64,000 nt of DNA. It comes from an uncultured Pelagibacteraceae bacterium. Lineage in GTDB: Bacteria; Pseudomonadota; Alphaproteobacteria; Pelagibacterales; Pelagibacteraceae. Shown one piece after another: positions 8,531-17,623 of the stretch. Within the stretch, counting starts at the first letter, position 1; every line of letters begins with the position of its first letter. The notes beneath the pieces were generated by a model that saw only the letters and a list, made by a program, of their open reading frames with translations, was not told the DNA's origin and did no database searches. The stretch covers positions 1 through 64,000 of the forward strand of contig CACKHK010000001.1 of assembly GCA_902599955.1 (NCBI GenBank). The letters run 5' to 3'. Both the position numbers and the translations under genes were made by a program.

Positions 8531-10126
8531 TTAAGATATTTTTAATTCTTTATACTTATTCTTTTCAACTTTTATGCATTCATTTTTATATTTTGGCATT
8601 CCACCAGGATAAGGTAAAAAAGTCTTTGGCTTACCAGGTATATTGTCGCCTTTATACCATGAGCTTTTAGCTTTCATGAATAATGTTTTTTTAACTGAAT
8701 TCATAATTTCTTTTTGCCATTTTTTTGCTGCAAGATTGGTGGTTTCAATACTTTTTTTTTTATTTTTTTCTAAATATTTAATGCAATTTGTAATCCAATT
8801 AACATGTTGCTCTATTTGTACTGGGACATTTGTTAAAACTGATGGGCTACCAGGCCCGCTCACAATAAATAAATTTGGAAAATTTGGAACAAGAAGGCCT
8901 AAGAAACTTTTAGGACCTTTGCTCCAAAATTTAGATAAATTTATACCTTTTTTACCAGTTATATTTAGTTTTAAAATTGATCCAGTTAATGCATCAAAAC
9001 CTGTTGCAAAAATAATTTTATCCAAAATGTATTCACCTTTATTAGTTTTAATGCCTCTTTTTGTTATTTTAATTATTGGACTTTGCTTTAAGTCAACTAA
9101 TTCGACATTTTTTTTATTAAACATCTCATAATAATTTGTATTTAAAGTAGGTCTTTTAGATGTAAAAGGATGGTCAAAATTAGTTAATATATCAGCATAT
9201 TTTTTATTTTTTACTGTTGAATATATTTTACTCTTTATAAAGTTAACTGCTGTTTGATTTGCTTTGATATTTTTTACTATATCATTAAATGTTGCCCTAA
9301 AAGATAGAGTTCCATACTGCCAAGATTTTTCATAAAGTGAATTTCTTTTTGTCTCGTTATAATCAAAGTCAGATTTTTTAGGAAATTCAAAAGGATGTCC
9401 TCCAGGAGTTCTTTTTAAAAAATTTCTAAGTTTTTTGAAATTTTTTTTATAATTTTTAATATTTTCTTTAGTTAGTTTTCTATTTCTAGCTGGAATACTA
9501 AAGTTTGGTGTTCTTTGAAATAAAATTAATTTTTTAGCTTTTTTTGCAATTTCAGGCGCTATCTGGATTCCAGTGGAACCCGTTCCTACTTGTCCTACAA
9601 TTTTGTTTTTATAGTTTATTTTCTTTTTAGGCCATCTTCCACTGTGATGTAATTGACCTCTAAACTGATTAATTCCTTTTATTTTTGGAAGATTTATAGA
9701 TGACAAAGATCCTACAGCACATATTAAATATTTGGTGTAATATTTTTTTTTATTATTTGTTTGAATTTTCCATAAATTATTTTTTTCTATATATTTTGCT
9801 GAAATTACTTTTTGGTTAAAAACTATATTTTTTTTTAATTTTAGTTCATTTGAAAAATATTTTAGATATTTTAAAATTACTTTTTGCTTTGGATATCTTT
9901 CTTTCCAAGTCCAATTTTTAAAAATTTTTTCAGAAAAGGTAAAACCATAGGTAAAACTCTCAGAATCACAACGAGCACCTGGATATGTATTCCAATACCA
10001 TGTGCCACCAATATCTTTTCCTTCTTCGATAACTAAAGTATTTAATTTTAATTTATCTCTTAAACAGTGAAGTTGATATAAGCCTGAAAATCCGGCACCT
10101 ATTATTATACAATCTAACTTTTGCAC
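8531..10126 (-). CDS. Baeyer-Villiger-type flavin monooxygenase
   Basis: A 531-residue FAD/NADPH monooxygenase. The FAD motif G-A-G-F-S-G is at 10-15, followed by D-I-G-G-T-W-Y (~38-44) and N-x-Y-P-G-A-R-C-D. The Baeyer-Villiger fingerprint F-x-G-x-x-x-H-x-x-x-W-P is met exactly at residues 155-166. The NADPH Rossmann motif G-x-G-S-T-G follows at 181-186. Family members insert oxygen next to a ketone to give an ester or oxidise N/S atoms. The start is GTG at 10126, placing Met1 ten residues before the FAD motif as is normal. It follows the PhyH gene by 6 bp. Lys and Asn content is very high, consistent with the AT-rich genome. Confidence 0.88.
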   Translation of the reverse strand: MQKLDCIIIGAGFSGLYQLHCLRDKLKLNTLVIEEGKDIGGTWYWNTYPGARCDSESFTYGFTFSEKIFKNWTWKERYPKQKVILKYLKYFSNELKLKKNIVFNQKVISAKYIEKNNLWKIQTNNKKKYYTKYLICAVGSLSSINLPKIKGINQFRGQLHHSGRWPKKKINYKNKIVGQVGTGSTGIQIAPEIAKKAKKLILFQRTPNFSIPARNRKLTKENIKNYKKNFKKLRNFLKRTPGGHPFEFPKKSDFDYNETKRNSLYEKSWQYGTLSFRATFNDIVKNIKANQTAVNFIKSKIYSTVKNKKYADILTNFDHPFTSKRPTLNTNYYEMFNKKNVELVDLKQSPIIKITKRGIKTNKGEYILDKIIFATGFDALTGSILKLNITGKKGINLSKFWSKGPKSFLGLLVPNFPNLFIVSGPGSPSVLTNVPVQIEQHVNWITNCIKYLEKNKKKSIETTNLAAKKWQKEIMNSVKKTLFMKAKSSWYKGDNIPGKPKTFLPYPGGMPKYKNECIKVEKNKYKELKIS

Positions 10127-10132
10127 TTAAAA

Positions 10133-10894
10133 TTATATGGTGTGATCTTTAAAAATTTTATTATTAGCTTTATCAGTGCCACTTACCAAGTGTAATTGGC
10201 GCTGTAATGAATAACCAATCTTTTTTTCAATTTCCCTTGCCCCTTCATGATCAAACAAACTTGTTGCAGGCATATACCTATATGTTAGGCCAGCTCTCCT
10301 TTTTCCAGAGTAGTTTGCTTTTGATCCATGAAATAAATAAACATCATGTATTGAGAACATGCCAGGTTGCAACGTAACATACTTTGATTTTTCTTTTAAT
10401 TTATCAATATTTTTTAATGTTTGATTTAAGGTTATATTTTTCTTGTCTAACGTTTTATGCTCAGCAAGGCTTTTGTTCAGATGTGATCCTGGAATATATT
10501 GAAGAGGTCCATTTTCAGATGTAACCTCATCAATGGCCAACCAAATAGTAACTGACTCTAATGGTTTAATTGGCCAATACTCTCCATCTTGGTGCCAAGG
10601 TGTTTCATTTCCAGTTTTTTGTGCTTTGCAGAATAATGACGAACCCCATAAAATAATATCCTCGCCTATCAGTTGTTTAACTTCATTAATAATTTCTGGA
10701 TAAAGTGCAAATTTTAAAAAAGCTTCATCTCTCTCATATAAACCACTTACAAATTCATTATTTTCATTTTTATGCTCCAAAAGATATTTATCTAGGGCTA
10801 AATTTAATTCTTTTACTTTTTGCTCAGATAAGCATGTTGGACTTTTAATTAATCCTTCGTTTTGATAAATATTTATTTGATCATCGTTTAGCAT
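10133..10894 (-). CDS. Phytanoyl-CoA dioxygenase (PhyH) family protein
   Basis: A 253-residue Fe(II)/2-oxoglutarate dioxygenase. The iron triad is visible as His101-x-Asp103 in P-W-H-Q-D-G and His189 in L-F-H-G-S-x-x-N-x-S. A nearby Arg (199-200) would hold 2-oxoglutarate. The G-P-L-Q-Y-I-P-G-S-H segment is typical of PhyH and EctD-like proteins. The substrate is unknown, and ectoine hydroxylase is one possible relative although no ectoine biosynthesis gene is nearby. This is the first gene of the minus-strand run to the monooxygenase, FKBP and SDR genes, divergent from the GMC gene with 65 bp between starts. Confidence 0.85.
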   Translation of the reverse strand: MLNDDQINIYQNEGLIKSPTCLSEQKVKELNLALDKYLLEHKNENNEFVSGLYERDEAFLKFALYPEIINEVKQLIGEDIILWGSSLFCKAQKTGNETPWHQDGEYWPIKPLESVTIWLAIDEVTSENGPLQYIPGSHLNKSLAEHKTLDKKNITLNQTLKNIDKLKEKSKYVTLQPGMFSIHDVYLFHGSKANYSGKRRAGLTYRYMPATSLFDHEGAREIEKKIGYSLQRQLHLVSGTDKANNKIFKDHTI

Positions 10895-10959
10895 GGTTAA
10901 ATTTAGCAGATATAAATATTATTATCTATATGTTATTAGAATTTAAGAAATTAAATTAA

Positions 10960-12561
10960 ATGGAAAATTTTGATTACGTAATTTTAGGGGCCGGTTCAGC
11001 TGGATGTGTTTTGGCTAATAGACTAAGTGCTAATCCAAAACATAGAGTTTTATTAATTGAAGCGGGAAGCAAAGATACCAATCCATGGATACATATTCCA
11101 GGTGGCTATTTTAAAACAATGTTAAACCCTAAAACAGATTGGTGTTTTCAAACAGAAAAAGAGAAATATTGTGATAATAGAGAAATGGTTTATCCAAGGG
11201 GTAAAACATTGGGTGGAAGTTCCTCTATCAATGGAATGCTTTATATAAGAGGCCAGTCTAATGATTTTAATTACTGGAGACAGCTTGGTAATGTTGGTTG
11301 GTCTTGGGAAGATGTTCTTCCATATTTTAAAAAATCTGAAGATTTCCAATTTGGTGAAAACGAATTTCATGGATCTGGAGGTCCTTTAGCTGTTCAAGAA
11401 ATAAGAGGAACATTTAAAGTTTGTGATCTTTTTATGGATGCAGCAGAAGAGTTTGGACATAAAAGAACTGATGATTTTAATAATGGAGATAACGAGGGCA
11501 TGGGTTATTTTCCTTTTACAGTTAGAAATGGACTGAGATGTAGCACAGCAGTTGGATATCTAAATCCCGTAAAAAAAAGAAAGAATTTAAAAGTTGTAAC
11601 AAATGCTCATGTTAAGAATATTGAGTTCGATAATAAAAAAGCAGACAAAGTAAATTACTGGATTGGTAACAATGTAATATCTGTAAAAGCAAATAAGGAA
11701 GTGATTTTAAGTTCTGGAACAATTGGTTCTCCTCATATTCTTCAAGCCTCAGGTATTGGTCCAGGTGAATTGTTAAAAAAAAATAACGTAAATGTTGTTA
11801 AAGATCACCCTGGAGTAGGAATGAATTTAACTGACCATTTAATGCTCAGACCAGTTTACAAAGTCAAAAATTTAGAGAGTTTAAATGATATTTATTACAG
11901 TATGACTAAAAAATTTATGACAGGACTTAAATATCTTTTATTTAGAAAAGGACCGCTTACTGTTGGGGCTAGTTATTTATGTGGCTTTGTCAAAAGTGAT
12001 CCACACTTGGCAACTCCTAACTTACAGTTTCACGTTTCTCCTGCTAGTACAGATGTATTAGGCAAAGGATCTCTTCATAAATTTACAGCATTTACTCCTA
12101 GTATAACGAATGTAAGACCTACTAGCAGAGGTTCTATTGAACTAAAATCTTCAGATACAAGAGTGTCCCCAAAAATTAAAATGAATTATTTGTCTACAGA
12201 TGAAGACAGAGAAATTGCAGGCAAAGCATTAAAAATTACAAGAAACATTGTAATGAATTCTAAAGCATACAAAAAATATGAACCAGAGGAATATAGGCCA
12301 GGTATTCATATCACAGATAATGAGGAATTAGCTAAAGAGGCAGGAAAATTTTGTAGTACTATTTTTCATCCTGTAAGCACTTGTAGGATGGGTTCGGATG
12401 AAAATGCAGTGGTATCTGATAGATTAGTGGCTCATGGCTTGAAAAATTTAAGAATTGTTGATGCATCTGTTATGCCATCGATAACCTCAGGAAATACTAA
12501 TGCACCTACTATTATGATTGCTGAAAAAGCAGCAGATATGATAATAGAAGATGCTAGATGA
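10960..12561 (+). CDS. GMC-family FAD oxidoreductase (choline/alcohol dehydrogenase type)
   Basis: A 533-residue GMC oxidoreductase. The ADP-binding motif G-A-G-S-A-G-C-V-L-A-N-R-L is at residues 10-22. GMC signature 1 (P-R-G-K-T-L-G-G-S-S-S-I-N, ~79-91) and signature 2 (S-S-G-T-I-G-S-P-H-I-L-Q-A-S-G-I-G, ~251-267) are both present. The catalytic His is in F-H-P-V-S-T-C-R-M-G (~468). The protein resembles BetA and other alcohol dehydrogenases of this family, but choline specificity cannot be proven from sequence. It starts a plus-strand run with the TerC gene (4-bp ATGA overlap) and the next SDR. Confidence 0.9.
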   Translation: MENFDYVILGAGSAGCVLANRLSANPKHRVLLIEAGSKDTNPWIHIPGGYFKTMLNPKTDWCFQTEKEKYCDNREMVYPRGKTLGGSSSINGMLYIRGQSNDFNYWRQLGNVGWSWEDVLPYFKKSEDFQFGENEFHGSGGPLAVQEIRGTFKVCDLFMDAAEEFGHKRTDDFNNGDNEGMGYFPFTVRNGLRCSTAVGYLNPVKKRKNLKVVTNAHVKNIEFDNKKADKVNYWIGNNVISVKANKEVILSSGTIGSPHILQASGIGPGELLKKNNVNVVKDHPGVGMNLTDHLMLRPVYKVKNLESLNDIYYSMTKKFMTGLKYLLFRKGPLTVGASYLCGFVKSDPHLATPNLQFHVSPASTDVLGKGSLHKFTAFTPSITNVRPTSRGSIELKSSDTRVSPKIKMNYLSTDEDREIAGKALKITRNIVMNSKAYKKYEPEEYRPGIHITDNEELAKEAGKFCSTIFHPVSTCRMGSDENAVVSDRLVAHGLKNLRIVDASVMPSITSGNTNAPTIMIAEKAADMIIEDAR

Positions 12562-13133
12562 CAGAAGAAATTACAATTTTTTTTCAAATAATATTTATTG
12601 ATTTAATTCTTGCTGGGGATAACGCAATTATTATAGGAATGGTTGCATCTAAGTTTCCTCCAGAACAAAGAAAAAAAATAATTTTCTGGGGAATTGGTGG
12701 AGCAGTAATATTAAGAATTTTATTAACGCTCATAACTGCTTACCTTTTACAAATAACAGGCCTAAGACTTTTAGGAGGTTTGTTGTTGTTATACATAGTT
12801 TACAAGCTTTATGTGGATGTAATTAAAAATTCACAAAATGATGAGGAAAATATCAAAGTAGATAGTTCATCTATGCTTAAAGCAATTTGGACTGTTTTGT
12901 TAGCTGATTTTACTATGAGTTTAGATAATGTATTGGGTGTAGCAGGTGCTGCCAAAGATCATTACTATTTATTAGTTTTTGGTCTTGTTTTATCAATTAT
13001 ATTAATGGCAACTGCTGCAACATTAATTTCTCGATGGATTAAAGAGTACAAATGGATAGCTTGGGTTGGTTTATTTGCTATATTATTTGTTGCAATTGAT
13101 TTAATTTATACGGACATCAAGTTATTTATTTAA
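12558..13133 (+). CDS. TerC/YjbE-family integral membrane protein
   Basis: A 191-residue protein with about six membrane helices. It contains both TerC acidic intramembrane motifs, D-L-I-L-A-G-D-N-A (residues ~15-23) and D-F-T-M-S-L-D-N-V (~113-121). Relatives such as YjbE and Alx are implicated in manganese export or metal loading of exported proteins. Length and topology match the short YjbE branch. Its start overlaps the GMC stop codon (ATGA), and the next SDR gene follows with no gap. No yybP-type riboswitch can be present here since there is no 5' leader of its own. Confidence 0.88.
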   Translation: MTEEITIFFQIIFIDLILAGDNAIIIGMVASKFPPEQRKKIIFWGIGGAVILRILLTLITAYLLQITGLRLLGGLLLLYIVYKLYVDVIKNSQNDEENIKVDSSSMLKAIWTVLLADFTMSLDNVLGVAGAAKDHYYLLVFGLVLSIILMATAATLISRWIKEYKWIAWVGLFAILFVAIDLIYTDIKLFI

Positions 13134-13892
13134 ATGTATTTAAAAAAAATTAATCTTAAAGGGAAATATGCTCTTGTAACAGGAGCTGGTAAAGGCTTAG
13201 GACGCGCTTGTTCAATTGCGCTAGCTGAAGCAGGAGCAACGATTATTGGTTTGAGTAGAACATCGTCTGATCTTGATAAATTAGAAAAGGACATAAAAAA
13301 AGTCAAAAGTAAATTAATCAAAATTAATTGTGATGTAATGAACTATAGCGAATTACAGAAAAAATTAAAAAAAATAAAAATTATTGATATCCTTGTAAAT
13401 AATGCAGGGACCAATATCCCAGAACCATTTGAGAAGATAAAACAGCAAAGTATGAATTATTTGGTAGATCTAAACTTAAAAGCTGCATTTAATGTTGCAC
13501 AGTTAGTTGTAAAGAAAATGATTAAAAATAAAAAAAGAACTGGATCAATTATAAATATGTCATCTCAACTTGGTCATGTAGGTATGTCCGGTAGAAATAT
13601 TTACAATATGACTAAATTTGGAATCGAAGGTTTAACAAAGGGTATGGGTGTAGAGTTAGCAACAAAAAATATCAGAGTAAATACAGTTGCTCCGACATTT
13701 GTTGAAACCCCTATGGTAAAAAAATTTTTTAAAAATAAAAAGTTCAAAAATTTGGCTTTAGGCAATATTCCTATGGGCAAAGCAGCTAAAGAGAGTGATG
13801 TAGCTACAGCTGTATGTTTTTTAGCATCAGATGCTGCTGCAATGATAACTGGATCATCTATTCTGATAGATGGAGGATGGACAGCAAAATAA
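13134..13892 (+). CDS. SDR-family oxidoreductase
   Basis: A 252-residue classical SDR with T-G-A-G-K-G-L-G (16-23), N-N-A-G (89-92), catalytic Ser144, Tyr157 and Lys161 in the Y-N-M-T-K motif. It has a C-terminal I-D-G-G-W-T-A-K ending common in gluconate 5-dehydrogenase-like and 3-oxoacyl-ACP-reductase-like members. An S-R loop follows the second strand, suggesting NADP(H). The ATG directly abuts the TerC stop codon, and its own stop overlaps the next gene as TAATG. The sugar or acid substrate is not determinable. Confidence 0.88.
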   Translation: MYLKKINLKGKYALVTGAGKGLGRACSIALAEAGATIIGLSRTSSDLDKLEKDIKKVKSKLIKINCDVMNYSELQKKLKKIKIIDILVNNAGTNIPEPFEKIKQQSMNYLVDLNLKAAFNVAQLVVKKMIKNKKRTGSIINMSSQLGHVGMSGRNIYNMTKFGIEGLTKGMGVELATKNIRVNTVAPTFVETPMVKKFFKNKKFKNLALGNIPMGKAAKESDVATAVCFLASDAAAMITGSSILIDGGWTAK

Positions 13893-14680
13893 TGAAAAAA
13901 CTGTTGCTAATACTAGCAATTTTTTTTCCAACAAATATTTTAGCAATTGAATTTGATGGTAAATTTATTCAAGGTCATTTTATTCTAGGAAAAACAGATC
14001 CTAACTCAAAAATAATAATTGATAAAAAAGATGTCAAAGTATCGAATGATGGCTATTTTGTTTTTGGAATTGATCGAGATAGGAAGTTTGATGTTTTGAT
14101 AACAAAAATTACTAACGGTAAATCAGAAAAAATAATCAAAAAAGTTTTTAAACGTAAGTATAATATTCAAAGAATTGATGGATTGCCTGAAAATAAAGTA
14201 ACACCACCTGAGTCTGTTTATAAAAGAATAAAAAAAGAAAATGGAAAAATTGGAGAAGCTAGAGCAATTAATTCAAATTTAACTTTTTTTTCTGAAAAAT
14301 TTATTATGCCTGTTGAAGGTATAATTAGTGGAGTTTATGGAAGCCAAAGAATTCTCAATGGTAAACCAAGATGGCCTCATTACGGTATAGATATTGCAGC
14401 AAAAAAAGGAACAGAGATTAAATCCTCTGGTACTGGAATAGTTACCATGGCTGAAAATGACCTTTATTACACTGGAGGTACTATTATTATGGATCATGGT
14501 CATGGTATATCAACAATTTATTCTCATCTTGATAATGTGATGGTTGAAGTTGGAGATTTGATTAAAAAAGGAGATATAATAGGAACTGTTGGTTCAACAG
14601 GTAGATCAACTGGTCCACATTTAGATTTTAGAATAAATTGGTTTCAAACAAGGCTTGATCCAATGACAGTTCTTCAATAG
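13892..14680 (+). CDS. Exported M23-family metallopeptidase (LytM-like)
   Basis: A 262-residue protein. The start is the ATG in the TAATG overlap at 13892, because it begins a clean signal peptide (M-K-K-L-L-L-I..., cleavage near residue 18); an upstream in-frame ATG at 13814 lies inside the SDR gene and is rejected. A middle region (~20-140) of beta-rich linker precedes the M23 domain (~145-262), which has H-Y-G-I-D-I-A (His-x3-Asp zinc ligands) and G-x-V-x-x-A turns. The usual H-L-H ligand motif reads P-H-L-D-F, so the last zinc ligand is Asp instead of His. It probably cuts or binds peptidoglycan during envelope growth. Confidence 0.85.
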   Translation: MKKLLLILAIFFPTNILAIEFDGKFIQGHFILGKTDPNSKIIIDKKDVKVSNDGYFVFGIDRDRKFDVLITKITNGKSEKIIKKVFKRKYNIQRIDGLPENKVTPPESVYKRIKKENGKIGEARAINSNLTFFSEKFIMPVEGIISGVYGSQRILNGKPRWPHYGIDIAAKKGTEIKSSGTGIVTMAENDLYYTGGTIIMDHGHGISTIYSHLDNVMVEVGDLIKKGDIIGTVGSTGRSTGPHLDFRINWFQTRLDPMTVLQ

Positions 14681-14689
14681 GCTATAGAT

Positions 14690-15460
14690 ATGAAAAATGA
14701 TATTCAATCAGTGTCAAAGAAATTAGTAAAGGCTTATAATAGTAATAAACTTATCAATCCAATTCCTGAAAAATTCTGTAAGAATATAAAATTAGCACAT
14801 AAACTAAGATTGTTATGTGAAAGTAAAATTAAGGATACAAAAGTTGGTTTTAAAGCGGGAGGTACAATAATTGCTCTCTTAAAAAAATTAAAAGAAAAAG
14901 AGCCATTTCATTCGACTGTATTTGGAAAAAATTTAATTAAATCTGGAGGAAGAGTAAAAATTAATAAATATGCTTTAGGCACTGAAGTAGAGGTTTACTA
15001 TATAATTAAAAAAAAATTTTTTGACTTTAAAGGAAAATTAAATTCAAAGAGTATAACAAAATTTATTACTCATATGGGTCCTTGCATTGAGGTTGTTGGA
15101 TTTAGACAGAAAAAAAAAGGTATTAAATATTTAGGCGACTTATGTAGTGATTTTGGTGTGAATATTAAATTTATTGTTGGAACTAAGAAAAAATTTAAAA
15201 AAATAAATTTCAGCAATTTAAAAACAAATTTAAAAAATAAAAAAGGATTAAACGTAAACGGTAATACAAATACTGTTTATATAAACCCACTAAATTCTTT
15301 AAAATTTGTTCTTAACAAAATAAGAAAAGAGAAAGTTTCTTTAGATAAAGATTTTTATGTATTTACTGGCTCAACGGTTGGTGTTGTGCCAATTAAAAGC
15401 AAAGGTGAATATATTGGTAAAGTAGACAAACTTGGTACTGTTAGAACAATTATCAATTAA
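14690..15460 (+). CDS. 2-keto-4-pentenoate hydratase / fumarylacetoacetase-superfamily-like protein
   Basis: A 256-residue Lys-rich protein. Order and spacing of several motifs match the MhpD-type hydratase branch of the FAH superfamily: V-G-F-K-A-G, E-V-E-V-Y-Y-I (metal-ligand acidic residues), C-I-E-V-V-G-F-R, D-L-C-S-D-F-G-V-N, N-P-L-N-S-L, and F-T-G-S-T-V-G-V-V-P-I near the end. Enzymes of this fold hydrate 2-hydroxydienoates or decarboxylate oxo-diacids. The protein is diverged and activity is uncertain. It overlaps the next gene by one base (TAATG), so it likely works with the M24 hydrolase downstream. Confidence 0.7.
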   Translation: MKNDIQSVSKKLVKAYNSNKLINPIPEKFCKNIKLAHKLRLLCESKIKDTKVGFKAGGTIIALLKKLKEKEPFHSTVFGKNLIKSGGRVKINKYALGTEVEVYYIIKKKFFDFKGKLNSKSITKFITHMGPCIEVVGFRQKKKGIKYLGDLCSDFGVNIKFIVGTKKKFKKINFSNLKTNLKNKKGLNVNGNTNTVYINPLNSLKFVLNKIRKEKVSLDKDFYVFTGSTVGVVPIKSKGEYIGKVDKLGTVRTIIN

Positions 15461-16611
15461 TGGGTCTTCATTTTTCTGTAGGAGAATTCAAAAGTCGAAA
15501 AGATAAGATAATTAAACTTTTAAAAGAGGAAAAATTAGATGCTCTCCTTATGTTTAGGCAGGAGTCGATGTATTGGCTCACTGGATATGACACATTTGGG
15601 TATGTTTTTTTTCAAACATTAGTTTTGGATCAAAAAGGTAATATAATTTTATTAACAAGAGCTCCAGATTTAAGACAAGCACAAAATACATCAAATATTA
15701 ATGATGTCAGAATATGGGTTGATAAAAATGGATCAAACCCAACTGAAGATCTTAAAGTTATTTTAGATGAATTAAATTTAAAAGGTAAAAAAATTGGAAT
15801 TGAATATGAAGCATACGGATTAACTGGTCGAAATGCTTTAACGCTTAATAAATCTTTAGAAAATTACTGCTCAATAGAAGACAGTTCTGAATTAGTTACT
15901 AAATTAAGAGTTATAAAATCCAATGAGGAAATTGATTATGTAAAAAAGGCGGCAAATTTAGCTGACAAAGCTTTAAGTGAGGTTTGGAAACATGCAAAAG
16001 CAGGTGTGAGTGAGTCTAAGATTTTAGCTGAAATGAATAAAGTTATATTTGAAGGTGGTGGTGATTATCCAGCAAATGAATTTATAATTGGATCTGGTAA
16101 AAATGCACTTTTGTGTCGATACCAAGCTGAAAAACAAATTTTAAATTCTCAAGATCAACTGACAATTGAGTGGGCTGGAACTTACAGACATTATCACTCG
16201 GCAATGTTTCGAACTATTCCTATAGGAAAAGCTGATCCAAAACATTATAAGATGCATGAAGCTTGTATTGAGACTTTAAATAATTGTGAAAATAAATTGA
16301 AGGCAGGAAATAAAATTGGTGAAGTGTTTGATGTTCATGCAAAAACTTTTGATGATTTAGGTTATAAAAATTCTAGAATGAATGCGTGTGGCTATTCTTT
16401 AGGGGCAACCTTTTCACCTAATTGGATGGATTGGCCAATGTTATACACTGGAAATCCATATGTAATTAAACCAGGAAATGTATTTTTTATGCATATGATA
16501 TTAATGGACTCTGAAAATAATTTAGCAATGAACTTAGGTGAAACTTACCTAGTCACAGAAAGTGGAAACGAAAGACTTGGCAATCAAAAACTTGATTTAG
16601 TCGTTATTTGA
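15460..16611 (+). CDS. M24-family (creatinase/ectoine-hydrolase-like) protein lacking canonical metal ligands
   Basis: A 383-residue protein with a creatinase-type N-terminal domain (~10-145) and a pita-bread C-terminal domain (~155-383). At the five usual metal-ligand positions it has Glu237 (for Asp), Ala248 (for Asp, in H-Y-H-S-A-M-F-R-T), Tyr312 (for His), His345 (for Glu) and Glu361. It is therefore unlikely to be a dinuclear metallo-aminopeptidase. Metal-free relatives include creatinase and, from memory, ectoine hydrolase (EutD/DoeA), so hydrolysis of a small osmolyte-like amide is a reasonable guess. It ends 11 bp from the convergent dhaK stop. Confidence 0.75.
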   Translation: MGLHFSVGEFKSRKDKIIKLLKEEKLDALLMFRQESMYWLTGYDTFGYVFFQTLVLDQKGNIILLTRAPDLRQAQNTSNINDVRIWVDKNGSNPTEDLKVILDELNLKGKKIGIEYEAYGLTGRNALTLNKSLENYCSIEDSSELVTKLRVIKSNEEIDYVKKAANLADKALSEVWKHAKAGVSESKILAEMNKVIFEGGGDYPANEFIIGSGKNALLCRYQAEKQILNSQDQLTIEWAGTYRHYHSAMFRTIPIGKADPKHYKMHEACIETLNNCENKLKAGNKIGEVFDVHAKTFDDLGYKNSRMNACGYSLGATFSPNWMDWPMLYTGNPYVIKPGNVFFMHMILMDSENNLAMNLGETYLVTESGNERLGNQKLDLVVI

Positions 16612-16622
16612 TAAAAAAAGTT

Positions 16623-17615
16623 TTACATTCCCCATCTCATTGCCGCTGTATGAACTGGAGAGTCCCAATGCTTTAAGATTTCATCATCACATTTGAGAAG
16701 AGTAATTGAAGCACCTTGCATTTCAAGTGATGTACAATAATTTCCAACTAAACTTTTTGTTACTTGAACACCCTTTGATTGCAAAATTTGACATGCATCC
16801 TCGTAAACTAAATATAATTCTGTTAAAGGAGTGCCTCCCATTCCATTTACGAAAAGTAAATTCTTTTCATTTTTTTCTGGTTTTAAATTATCTAAAATAG
16901 CTTCAAGAATATTTCCTACAATCGTTTTTGAGGGTTGAATTTTTTCTCTTTTTCTTCCTGGCTCACCGTGGATCCCTACACCAAACTCCATTTCATCATC
17001 GCCAATATCGAAAGTAGGTTTTCCTGCAGCAGGAACAGTACAGCTTGTAAATGCAACTCCCATCGTACCAGCGTTTTTATTTACTTTTTCACCAAGTTTT
17101 TTACATTCTTCGAGTGATCCACTATGTTCAGCTAAGGATCCAACTATTTTTTCTACTAATACAGTTGCTGCAACACCTCTTCTACCGGTAGTAAATGTAG
17201 AGTCTTCAACAGCAACATCATCGTTAGTGACAATACTATCATTTTTACCAGAGTACATTTCAGCTCCCATTTGAAAGTTCATTATGTCTCCAGAATAATT
17301 TTTAACAATAAATAAAACCCCTGCGCCACTATCTACATGTTCTGCTGCTGCTTGCATTTGATCAGGCGTTGGTGCTGAAAATACAAAACCTGGGCATGCA
17401 GCATCTAACATTCCATGACCAACAAATCCTCCATGCATTGGTTCATGACCACTTCCGCCGCCTGAAATTAGGGAGACTTTTCCATCTTTGGTTTTATTTT
17501 TTCTTGAAACAAAACTTGGGTCTAGATTGACGTTTATAATGTCGCTATGTGCCTTACCAAAACCTGTAAGGCTCTCCTTTAAAAAATCATCATTATTGTT
17601 AATAAATTTTTTCAT
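16623..17615 (-). CDS. dhaK: Dihydroxyacetone kinase subunit DhaK-like
   Basis: A 330-residue DhaK protein. It carries S-G-G-G-S-G-H-E-P with His57, N-Y-S-G-D with Asp110, and the substrate-binding His216 in G-I-H-G-E-P-G-R, which matches the His that forms a covalent hemiaminal with dihydroxyacetone in known DhaK. A strong AGGAGG ribosome-binding site precedes the ATG. With DhaL it would phosphorylate dihydroxyacetone, or a C4 ketose such as erythrulose as in some DhaK paralogs. No DhaM phosphotransferase gene is in the window, so the phosphoryl donor (ATP or PTS) is undecided. It is the last gene of the ABC-dhaL-dhaK operon. Confidence 0.9.
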   Translation of the reverse strand: MKKFINNNDDFLKESLTGFGKAHSDIINVNLDPSFVSRKNKTKDGKVSLISGGGSGHEPMHGGFVGHGMLDAACPGFVFSAPTPDQMQAAAEHVDSGAGVLFIVKNYSGDIMNFQMGAEMYSGKNDSIVTNDDVAVEDSTFTTGRRGVAATVLVEKIVGSLAEHSGSLEECKKLGEKVNKNAGTMGVAFTSCTVPAAGKPTFDIGDDEMEFGVGIHGEPGRKREKIQPSKTIVGNILEAILDNLKPEKNEKNLLFVNGMGGTPLTELYLVYEDACQILQSKGVQVTKSLVGNYCTSLEMQGASITLLKCDDEILKHWDSPVHTAAMRWGM

Positions 17616-17623
17616 TTTCCCTC

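Noticed and set aside
10960-12561. Naming the GMC oxidoreductase betA
   Set aside because: GMC family members are numerous and no betaine aldehyde dehydrogenase or betI gene is adjacent; choline specificity is not supported.
13814-13891. Upstream 26-codon extension of the M23 peptidase
   Set aside because: It lies inside the SDR gene and would hide the signal peptide; the TAATG start at 13892 is the better choice.
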